Notes under the pieces: model-generated
Seen by the model: only the letters and a program-made list of their open reading frames with translations
Told to the model about the DNA's origin: nothing
The model's database searches: none
From: UBA668 sp038328705
GTDB taxonomy: Bacteria > Actinomycetota > Acidimicrobiia > Acidimicrobiales > Ilumatobacteraceae
Direction: 5' to 3'
Length of the DNA: 64,000 bases
NCBI GenBank assembly: GCA_038328705.1
Contig: JBBQMG010000004.1
Span: 1 to 64,000, forward strand
Translations under genes and position numbers: made by a program
In this document: piece after piece, positions 7,793 through 16,212 of the stretch
Layout of the letters: each line of letters starts with the position of its first letter
Numbering within the stretch: the stretch's first letter is position 1

Positions 7793-8196
7793 ACGCTCCG
7801 GTTGACCTGCTGCTGCGGTCCTATCCCTCGACGCCCCCCACCGCGCGAGCTGCGAGAAACTTCGTCGTTGCTCAACTGCGCCGCGCGGCCGCGAGCGAAG
7901 ACGCCGTTGCTGACTTCGAACTGATTGTCAGCGAACTGGTCACCAACTCGGTGCAGTACGGCAACGGCGCAGAGATTGTGGTCGGGGTAGACGCTGTGAC
8001 GGGCGATTGGTACACGGTCTCCATTTCCAGCGGGGTCGATGGGGCATTACCGCCGCTCGACCCAACCTCGTGGACGGTGGCTGATGCTGAGATGCGGTCT
8101 GGGCGGGGATTGGGCATTGTCCACTCCCTTGCTGACGACATTTCAGTGGCCGTCAACGACGGCCGGCTGGTCATCGTCTGCCGCCGCCGCCGCTAG
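7789..8196 (+). CDS. RsbW-like ATP-binding protein (anti-sigma kinase family)
   Basis: A 135-residue HATPase-fold protein of the RsbW/SpoIIAB type. The N-box is present (SELVTNSVQYG at 48-58, with Asn53) and so is a G2 box (GRGLGIVHSLADD, about 105-117); the G1 Asp is not obvious. It probably supplies the kinase or anti-sigma activity that the degenerate protein beside the sigma gene seems to lack. The start at 7789 is ATGA-coupled to a short upstream frame; an in-frame ATG at 7774 is the alternative. A strong hairpin follows the stop. Confidence 0.8.
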   Translation: MNAPVDLLLRSYPSTPPTARAARNFVVAQLRRAAASEDAVADFELIVSELVTNSVQYGNGAEIVVGVDAVTGDWYTVSISSGVDGALPPLDPTSWTVADAEMRSGRGLGIVHSLADDISVAVNDGRLVIVCRRRR

Positions 8197-8214
8197 GAAT
8201 GTCTCCGGTAACGC

Positions 8215-8250
8215 GAATCAGCCGGCGTCCGAAAGGTCGCCGGCTGATTC
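8215..8250. terminator. Bidirectional hairpin terminator
   Basis: Perfect 13-bp inverted repeat, GAATCAGCCGGCG (8215-8227) and its complement (8238-8250), with a 10-base loop. It lies between convergent genes ending at 8196 and 8272. There is no U-run, as is common in high-G+C Actinobacteria. Confidence 0.75.
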
Positions 8251-8271
8251 ACGTGCAGGGCACGAAGCAGG

Positions 8272-8811
8272 TCAGTGCTTGTTGACCCGGTCCTTGACGG
8301 CATCGATGCCGTCTTCGATCTTGTCGCGAACCTTGTCCAGGCCGTCCTTGGCACTTGCGGCGGCCCTGTCGTTCTTGCCTTCGCGCTTGAGATCGTCGTT
8401 GTCCGTGAGGGCACCGGCGGCTTCCTTGATGCGACCCTTGACTTCGTCTGGCTGAGCTGATGCCATGGTTCCGTTCCTTTCGGGTGTCATTGCTGACGAT
8501 GGCGGGGGGTTGCCATCGCTGCCTTCCAGTACCCCGCCCTTTTGGCGGTCAAACATCTTTCGCTGCACCAGAACCGCAAGCACAGCGACGGCACCGATAC
8601 CGCCCATCACCAACAAGGCGCGACCGGCGTTGGAGCCCGACCTGCCGCCGCGAGCGGCGCGCGCCATTCGACGGGCGCGGCCAGAGGTGGTGGCGGCGGC
8701 CGCGCTGACCGCGTGCGAGACCTCCTGCAGCAGGTGGCTGGCGGCTTCCACTCCGCTTGCCGTAGCGGTACCCATCGTGTCCACGAGATGCGTGGGAACT
8801 GCGAGTGTCAT
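8272..8811 (-). CDS. Membrane-anchored CsbD-like stress protein with internal start
   Basis: One open frame of 179 codons joins two modules. Residues 1-115 form a small protein with an Arg-rich patch and one predicted membrane helix (about 65-83, ALLVMGGIGAVAVLAVLVQ). Residues 116-179 are a complete CsbD-like domain (MASAQPDEVKGRIKEAAGAL at its start), rich in Lys, Asp and Glu. The CsbD part has its own ATG at 8466 with AAAGGAA seven bases upstream, so a free 64-residue CsbD is probably also, or only, made from that start. A clear sigma-B/F-type promoter lies 68 bases upstream; CsbD is a classic SigB-controlled protein in Bacillus. Its molecular role is unknown. Confidence 0.8.
   Translation of the reverse strand: MTLAVPTHLVDTMGTATASGVEAASHLLQEVSHAVSAAAATTSGRARRMARAARGGRSGSNAGRALLVMGGIGAVAVLAVLVQRKMFDRQKGGVLEGSDGNPPPSSAMTPERNGTMASAQPDEVKGRIKEAAGALTDNDDLKREGKNDRAAASAKDGLDKVRDKIEDGIDAVKDRVNKH
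8474..8480 (-). promoter_or_regulatory. Internal ribosome-binding site for free CsbD
   Basis: On the minus strand AAAGGAA (8480-8474) sits seven bases before an in-frame ATG at 8466. It falls inside the longer 8272-8811 frame exactly at the start of the CsbD domain, indicating internal or independent initiation. Confidence 0.65.
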
Positions 8812-8878
8812 GGTCTCTTCTCCTGCGTTGGTGAGTAGTCACACACCGAGCTCAGCTGAGCGCGGCGGCACCTTGCCC

Positions 8879-8904
8879 GTACCCCTCCTCGCCCGATCCG
8901 AAAC
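8879..8904 (-). promoter_or_regulatory. Sigma-B/F-type promoter of the CsbD-like gene
   Basis: Minus strand: GTTTCG (8904-8899), 14-base spacer, GGGTAC (8884-8879), in the gap between the YdeP-like gene and the CsbD-like gene. Spacing and sequence match those of the sigma operon. Confidence 0.75.
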
Positions 8905-8924
8905 GCCGTTCCGTTCGTTCAGCG

Positions 8925-11204
<2,280 letters not shown>

Positions 11205-11226
11205 GGGTTCGGGCATGCGTGGGCTG

Positions 11227-11252
11227 TTACCCAGCCACCAACCTTTCGAAAC
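11227..11252 (-). promoter_or_regulatory. Sigma-B/F-type promoter of the YdeP-like gene
   Basis: Minus strand: GTTTCG (11252-11247), 14-base spacer, GGGTAA (11232-11227). Its elements are identical to those of the divergent promoter 16 bp away, and the two form an imperfect inverted repeat over 11226-11294. Confidence 0.7.
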
Positions 11253-11267
11253 CAGCTGTCCAGCTTG

Positions 11268-11293
11268 GTTTCGAGGGCTGGCTGGTGGGGTAA
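11268..11293 (+). promoter_or_regulatory. Sigma-B/F-type promoter of the EEP-family gene
   Basis: Plus strand: GTTTCG (11268-11273), 14-base spacer, GGGTAA (11288-11293). Transcription would begin at about 11300, where GTG-ATG start codons lie, so the message is predicted to be leaderless. Confidence 0.7.
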
Positions 11294-11302
11294 CAGTTCG
11301 TG

Positions 11303-12433
11303 ATGCCCGCGCGACAGTCTCCACCCCCCAGCGGAATACCGGGTTATGTGGCTGCTCTGTTGGCTGGGGCGCTGGTGGTGGCGTTACCGCTCGTCGCTCA
11401 GCGGGTTGATGGCTCGGCTGACGAGTTCAGTGACCAGCATTTCGCTTTCCTGCCAGCTGCCGGCTGGGCGGTGTGCGCGGCGCTGGCCGCAGTGATTTGC
11501 ACCCGCCACCTGCAAATCGCCATGCGGAGAAGTGTGCAGGTTGGCTCAGGTTTGGCGCTCGCGTACGACGCACTGCCGGTGTTGCTGCTGATCCCGTGGT
11601 TGGTCGCAGCGCTCGCCGCATGGAGCGGGCATCTGCTGTTGATGACGGGCGCGGGGTTGCTGTGCTTGTACCACATCATCCTGCTCGTCCCTCGTTTGAC
11701 CACTGCTCCGACGCCTAGCTGGGTGCCAGGTGCGCCAGTGGTCAGCCTTGTCGTGGCGAACGTGTTCGTCGACAATCAGACACCTGCGGAAGCGGCGCAG
11801 CAACTGGTGGGTACGGGGGGTGATGTCGTGGTGATCGTGGAGAGCACGGCGGACTTCATGGCGATCTTCGACGCACAGGGTGGCGCCGATGTCTACCCGA
11901 ATCGTGTCGTCGACCCCGACGACACGAGCGACTATGCAGTTGCGATCGTGACCAACCGGGAACTGGGACCGCGCTCGCGGTTCCTCGCCGTTGGACCCCT
12001 GAGAGTCGTGGTGGCGGAGATCGCAATGGACGGCACCAGCCTGATCATCGTGGCTCTCAACCCGATGGCCACTTTGGATTCGGGGGGCCACGAAACCTGG
12101 AAGGAGCAGCTGCAGGCGTTGGAAGAGTTTCTGCCCACCCTGGACGGTCCAGTCGTCATCGCTGGCGATCTGAACAGCACCCGCTATCGACCAGAGTTCG
12201 AGCAGGTCATGGCGCTTGGGTACACCGATGCCATTGACGCTCTTGGCAAAGGGCTGAGTGCGTCGTTCAAGATCGCGGCACGAAGCGGACTGGGTGGAGT
12301 CGTGCGCTTGGATCACGCACTGACCAACGCGGATGTTCACGGTGTGTCGGTGACGAACCTGGAGGCATGCGGTAGCGACCACATCCCCTTCCAAGTCGAA
12401 CTGGCCGTCCGCGTCAACCCACGATCCGCTTGA
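11303..12433 (+). CDS. Membrane-anchored endonuclease/exonuclease/phosphatase (EEP) family protein
   Basis: A 376-residue protein with about three hydrophobic helices in residues 10-135 followed by an EEP-fold domain (about 145-375). Catalytic-type motifs GDLNSTRYRPEF, RLDHALTN and GSDHIPF are visible near the C-terminus. The family includes nucleases and phosphoesterases; the substrate is not predictable. The domain is probably displayed outside the membrane. It starts at ATG 11303 (GTG at 11300 possible) immediately downstream of a sigma-B/F-type promoter, suggesting a leaderless transcript. It is divergent from the YdeP-like gene and is followed by a GC-rich hairpin terminator. Confidence 0.85.
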   Translation: MPARQSPPPSGIPGYVAALLAGALVVALPLVAQRVDGSADEFSDQHFAFLPAAGWAVCAALAAVICTRHLQIAMRRSVQVGSGLALAYDALPVLLLIPWLVAALAAWSGHLLLMTGAGLLCLYHIILLVPRLTTAPTPSWVPGAPVVSLVVANVFVDNQTPAEAAQQLVGTGGDVVVIVESTADFMAIFDAQGGADVYPNRVVDPDDTSDYAVAIVTNRELGPRSRFLAVGPLRVVVAEIAMDGTSLIIVALNPMATLDSGGHETWKEQLQALEEFLPTLDGPVVIAGDLNSTRYRPEFEQVMALGYTDAIDALGKGLSASFKIAARSGLGGVVRLDHALTNADVHGVSVTNLEACGSDHIPFQVELAVRVNPRSA

Positions 12434-12481
12434 GACGCCGACGCTAGAGACGCCCACGAGCGACGCGAGCGAGCCAGAAAT

Positions 12482-12513
12482 GGGGCGGCGCTGCGGGCAC
12501 AGTGCGCCGCCCC
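12482..12513 (+). terminator. GC-rich hairpin terminator
   Basis: Perfect 10-bp stem GGGGCGGCGC (12482-12491) with its complement at 12504-12513 and a 12-base loop, about 50 bases after the EEP gene. It is followed by AAATCCTGTTT. Confidence 0.75.
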
Positions 12514-12618
12514 AAATCCTGTTTGCAACATGCGGGAGGCACGTCTGGGAGAACACTTCCCCACACGGGCGGAACGTACACATCAATTGTCTGCCTTTGT
12601 CGAGGTCAGCCGAAATCC

Positions 12619-12644
12619 GTTTGAGCGATCACGGATGAGGGAAT
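12619..12644 (+). promoter_or_regulatory. Sigma-B/F-type promoter of the lipid-kinase gene
   Basis: Plus strand: GTTTGA (12619-12624), 14-base spacer, GGGAAT (12639-12644), 56 bases before the ATG. The same GTTTGA/GGGAA variant precedes the DUF1206-PAP2-PAP2 operon. Confidence 0.55.
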
Positions 12645-12700
12645 AGGCGCACGATGCGACGGGCGTTCGCACTCTGCCGACTGGGAAGAGGAGCAATTTG

Positions 12701-13585
12701 ATGACAGACGTGGTCGTGGTAGCCAACACCGAGAAGATCCCGAAGAAGGAGGTGCGCGAGCTCGAAGAGTCGCTGGCCGCCGCGGGCTTCGCCAAGGTGA
12801 AGATCGTTGTGGTGGAGCATGGAAGCGACGCCAAGGCTGCGGCTGCTAAAGCCGTGAAACACGGTGTCGACACCGTTGTCGTATGCGGCGGCGACGGAAC
12901 CGTGCGTGCCGCGGCCGAGGCACTTGTGGGTACCCGCGCCGCCTTGGCCGTCGTCCCGCGCGGTACGGCGAATTTGTTCGCGTCAGGGCTTGGTCTGCCC
13001 AACGAAATCGATGACGTGGTGGGGCTGATCGTCCGCCACGAACGACGCACGATCGACACAGCAACGTGCAACGGCGACACCTTCTGCGTAATGGCTGGCG
13101 TGGGGTTCGACGTTCGCATGCTGGACGGTGCGGAGGACGGCAAGGAGCGAATAGGAACCCTCGCCTACGTTGCCTCGGGAGTGCGCGCTGCGCGTCATCG
13201 GACTCTGTTCGCCGCGACGGTCAAGGTCGACGGGGAAGAGTTCTTCCAAGGCGAAGCCAGCTGTGTGCTCGTCGGCAACGCCGGCCGGCTGAAGGCAGGT
13301 ATCGAAGCCTTCCCCGGCGCCTCAACGACAGATGGAGTGGTGCATGTCGCGATCGTGACCGCCACCGGGCTTCGCCAATGGGGCGGAATCTTGGCCGCGG
13401 CAGTCGTGCGTCAGCCGGAGTGGTCCCGCAATGCTCTCGTGAGCGAAGGCACAGCGATCACAGTGGAGTTCACGAAGAAGCGTCACTTCGAGCTGGACGG
13501 CGGTGTGAAGACACGTGCCAAGCGCCTCGAGTTCAAGGTCCATCCGCTTTCGCTGCACGTTGTTGCACCTGCGGAAGAGGCGTAG
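12701..13585 (+). CDS. Diacylglycerol/lipid kinase (DAGK catalytic domain) family protein
   Basis: A 294-residue protein of the DagK/YegS lipid kinase family, expected to phosphorylate a lipid such as diacylglycerol at the membrane with ATP. The nucleotide motif GGDGT is at 63-67, followed by PRGTANLFA (about 86-94), a family hallmark. The ATG at 12701 has GAAGAGGAG seven bases upstream. The 3' end overlaps the convergent PAP2 gene by 53 bp. Pairing of a lipid kinase with PAP2 phosphatases under the same promoter type suggests phospholipid remodelling under stress (inference). Confidence 0.88.
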   Translation: MTDVVVVANTEKIPKKEVRELEESLAAAGFAKVKIVVVEHGSDAKAAAAKAVKHGVDTVVVCGGDGTVRAAAEALVGTRAALAVVPRGTANLFASGLGLPNEIDDVVGLIVRHERRTIDTATCNGDTFCVMAGVGFDVRMLDGAEDGKERIGTLAYVASGVRAARHRTLFAATVKVDGEEFFQGEASCVLVGNAGRLKAGIEAFPGASTTDGVVHVAIVTATGLRQWGGILAAAVVRQPEWSRNALVSEGTAITVEFTKKRHFELDGGVKTRAKRLEFKVHPLSLHVVAPAEEA

Positions 13586-14447
13586 CCGGCAGGACATGAC
13601 CCTGAGGGTGTTCGCTCAGGGGGTCACCCAAACGCTGTGCACGGCCACCGAACGCGATTGCGACAGTCGTGAACCAACCCCAACCAATTGCCAGACCAGC
13701 GAGCACGTCGGTCAGCCAGTGAACGCCCAGCAGGGCGCGGCTGGCCGCAACGGAGACTGCAATCAGCGCCGCGCCGCCAGCAAGCGCTGCTCGCGTACGA
13801 CGGCTCCGATCTCTTCCCAGCACCAACGCGATGGCGGAGAACGACGCGGAGGCGGCGACTGTGTGACCTGATGGAAATGAGTATCCGTGGGCGGCAACCA
13901 ACCGCAGTACTGACGGCCGCTCACGCTGGACGAGTGCCTTCAACGCGTTGCTGAGAGCGAGCTGACCAAGGCCGACCGTTGCCAGAAAGGCAAACACCTC
14001 GCGGCTGCGCCGACGGAGATAGTCCGCAGCCGCAACCGTCGCGAGCGCAGCGATCACGAACACTGAGCTGCCCAATTGGGTTGTCCACCGCAGCACGACA
14101 ATTGCGCTCGAACTGCTGTGATGCGAACCCCACTCGGCGACCCACCCGTCCGCATGCGCGAGCCAGTTGTTGTTGTCGATCAGGCTCAGCAGCGCACCGA
14201 CGATGAGCGCAACCACGAACAGCACCAGGAAGCTGGCCGTGAGCAGAAAGCCGCCGGCCGTCTTGCGGTCCATACGTTGGCGCAGAAAGCGGGCCACCTT
14301 GGGGCGTCCGATAATTCCCCGGCGCACCGCCCGCTCTTTGGCGGCGGTGTCCACTGGATCGGCCTGCACTCGTCGCGAAACTGACAAGCCGAAGGCCAGC
14401 AGCGCCGCGGTCATGCCGCAGAGAAACACCACCAGCGTCAGGTTCAT
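13533..14447 (-). CDS. PAP2-family membrane phosphatase (distal gene)
   Basis: A 304-residue integral membrane acid phosphatase of the PAP2 superfamily, which removes phosphate from lipid phosphates. The three motifs are visible: KALVQRERPS, YSFPSGHTV and SRALLGVHWLTDV. There are about six hydrophobic helices and a hydrophilic C-tail after residue 270. The ATG at 14447 overlaps the previous gene's stop by 4 bp (ATGA), so it is the third gene of the DUF1206-PAP2-PAP2 operon. Its end overlaps the convergent lipid kinase, and a small hairpin inside the overlap (13597-13626) may terminate that kinase transcript. Confidence 0.9.
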   Translation of the reverse strand: MNLTLVVFLCGMTAALLAFGLSVSRRVQADPVDTAAKERAVRRGIIGRPKVARFLRQRMDRKTAGGFLLTASFLVLFVVALIVGALLSLIDNNNWLAHADGWVAEWGSHHSSSSAIVVLRWTTQLGSSVFVIAALATVAAADYLRRRSREVFAFLATVGLGQLALSNALKALVQRERPSVLRLVAAHGYSFPSGHTVAASASFSAIALVLGRDRSRRTRAALAGGAALIAVSVAASRALLGVHWLTDVLAGLAIGWGWFTTVAIAFGGRAQRLGDPLSEHPQGHVLPATPLPQVQQRAAKADGP

Positions 14448-15190
14448 CGTGTCGTCGGCTTCATCGTGTCGTCAGGTTGATGGAGTTGCGATAGTTGATC
14501 GGCCGCATGCCGCAGAACGAGCGCCGTGACCAGTACAGAGGCGCCGCCGAGCAAAGCCCCCATGATGATGTCGGTGAAGTAATGCATACCGCGATACATC
14601 CGGGCAAGGCCTACGAGAATCGGCAGTAACGCCGCGACTGCAACGGCCGTACACCGCAGCCAGTGTGAGCGTGTCCGCCAGAAGATGACGACGACGATCG
14701 CACTGTACGCGGCAGCGGCTGCCATGTGCCCGGAGGGAAAGCTCGAGCCAACAGGCGAGGAGTCGAGGCGCAGCACATCGGGTCGTGGCCGGTCGACGAT
14801 GGTGGTGATGGTGATGAAGGACATGGCCTCGAGCACCAGCGGCACTACGACCATCAATGGTTCCAACCAACGCCGCCACCGAATCAGCATGGCAATTGCA
14901 ACGATCGCTGTCACGACGACCTTGACCACGGTGTCGGCCAGCATCGAGCCGATGAAACTCAGCGAGTTGAGTGTCGGAGTTCGTTGATCGACGAACCAGG
15001 TGGCGATTGACTGGTCGAGGTGCAATAGCCACGTGTCGGACAGTCGACGGGTCAGCAGCCATCCCAGTGCACTCCACGCAACAGCGAAGAGAAGGAAGGC
15101 ACAGCCGAGTAGCCTAGCTTCGTGACGTCCAAGCACCCAGGTGCCGCGCAGTCGCGGATGGGTCGGGTCGAGTTGCGTGCTGGCCTTCAT
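14444..15190 (-). CDS. PAP2-family membrane phosphatase (proximal gene)
   Basis: A 248-residue PAP2-superfamily phosphatase with motifs VDRPRP, SSFPSGHMA and ARMYRGMHYFTD and about six membrane helices. The ATG at 15190 overlaps the DUF1206 stop in an ATGA pattern, and its stop overlaps the next PAP2 gene in the same way, so the three genes are probably translated as a coupled unit. Two different PAP2 enzymes in tandem suggest distinct lipid-phosphate substrates. Undecaprenyl pyrophosphate or phosphatidic acid are possible but unproven. Confidence 0.9.
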   Translation of the reverse strand: MKASTQLDPTHPRLRGTWVLGRHEARLLGCAFLLFAVAWSALGWLLTRRLSDTWLLHLDQSIATWFVDQRTPTLNSLSFIGSMLADTVVKVVVTAIVAIAMLIRWRRWLEPLMVVVPLVLEAMSFITITTIVDRPRPDVLRLDSSPVGSSFPSGHMAAAAAYSAIVVVIFWRTRSHWLRCTAVAVAALLPILVGLARMYRGMHYFTDIIMGALLGGASVLVTALVLRHAADQLSQLHQPDDTMKPTTR

Positions 15191-16044
15191 CACGGTGCCT
15201 GCAACCGACGGCGGGTGAACGTCAACAGGCAGAAAGCGCCGTAGGCCACAAAGCCAGCGCCCACTATGACCACCACGATCACTCCCCATGATTCGGTGGC
15301 GACACGTCGCAGTGCTCCATCGAGTCCCGTTGCTTCGCTGGCGACATACGTGATCGCGGAGCGAACGAGGAAGAACCCCACCAAGCCGAACCCGATACCG
15401 CGACCGATCTCGCCGGCTGCGCCGATTCGTTTGGTCCAACGCAGCCGCGCTGGGGAAAGGCCCCCGAGGTTCAGTTCGTCGTTGACGTCCATCGAGAAGC
15501 CCTTCTTCATTCGATAGAGGCCGACGCAGATGACGATCACTCCGACTACGCCGATGACGAGCCGCCCGGCGGTGTGCGACATGATCGACGCCGAGATGTC
15601 GGTCACCTTCGCGTTGCCGTTCTGGTCGACGGACGAGTCTCGCGCCAGGGCAAGAGCGCTCGCGGCGAACGTGCTGTACACAATTGCGCTGACGAGGTAG
15701 CCAATGCGGTGCACCATGGCCTCACCGTCGGTGCCGCCCGGCAGTAGCGCAGACACCACACGCCATGCTGCGTAGATCAGCATGCCTGCGGCGAGGAGCC
15801 AAAGCAGCGCTGTGCCACCGGCCGACGATGCAACGGTTTTGATTGCGCCGGTCGGGCTTGCCTCCCCTTGACCACTGACCGGCGCGTTGGTCCAACCGGA
15901 TGCCTTGGCAGCAACAGACAGTGCGAGGAGGCCAGCGACGACGTACACCAGGCCCTTGGCGAACCAGCCGATTCGTCCAACCTTGACCACTGTTGGGTGG
16001 TCGGTGCTGAGACGCCGGAGCGGGTTGCGTGGTGCACCCGTCAT
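15190..16044 (-). CDS. DUF1206 integral membrane protein
   Basis: A 284-residue protein with three repeats of a paired-helix unit (about six membrane segments), each repeat having a KVGRIGWFAKGLVY- or RIGYLVSAIVY-like start, the DUF1206 pattern. Its function is unknown. It leads the operon with two PAP2 phosphatases and is preceded by a GTTTGA-N14-GGGAAC promoter at 16080-16105. No good Shine-Dalgarno sequence precedes the ATG at 16044. Confidence 0.88.
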   Translation of the reverse strand: MTGAPRNPLRRLSTDHPTVVKVGRIGWFAKGLVYVVAGLLALSVAAKASGWTNAPVSGQGEASPTGAIKTVASSAGGTALLWLLAAGMLIYAAWRVVSALLPGGTDGEAMVHRIGYLVSAIVYSTFAASALALARDSSVDQNGNAKVTDISASIMSHTAGRLVIGVVGVIVICVGLYRMKKGFSMDVNDELNLGGLSPARLRWTKRIGAAGEIGRGIGFGLVGFFLVRSAITYVASEATGLDGALRRVATESWGVIVVVIVGAGFVAYGAFCLLTFTRRRLQAP

Positions 16045-16079
16045 AGGGAGAAGACCGAGTAGTGGGGCATGTCACCCCT

Positions 16080-16105
16080 GTTCCCCGCAGTCTCCGGTAT
16101 CAAAC
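16080..16105 (-). promoter_or_regulatory. Sigma-B/F-type promoter of the DUF1206-PAP2-PAP2 operon
   Basis: Minus strand: GTTTGA (16105-16100), 14-base spacer, GGGAAC (16085-16080), about 36 bases before the ATG. It has the same variant elements as the lipid-kinase promoter at 12619. Confidence 0.55.
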
Positions 16106-16134
16106 CCAAGGCTTCCTCGAGATGGACGTGCTTC

Positions 16135-16158
16135 CGAGGTAGGGCCACCCCTACCTCG
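16135..16158. promoter_or_regulatory. Perfect palindrome upstream of the MMPL operon
   Basis: CGAGGTAGG (16135-16143), a 6-base gap, then its exact complement (16150-16158). It lies 54 bases before the MMPL start and is a candidate operator, possibly for the response regulator encoded two genes downstream. It could also form an RNA hairpin. Confidence 0.5.
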
Positions 16159-16212
16159 CGAATGCCAGCACGCCCAATGGTGGGGAAGCGCGCCGCGCTT
16201 CAAGCTGTAGGC

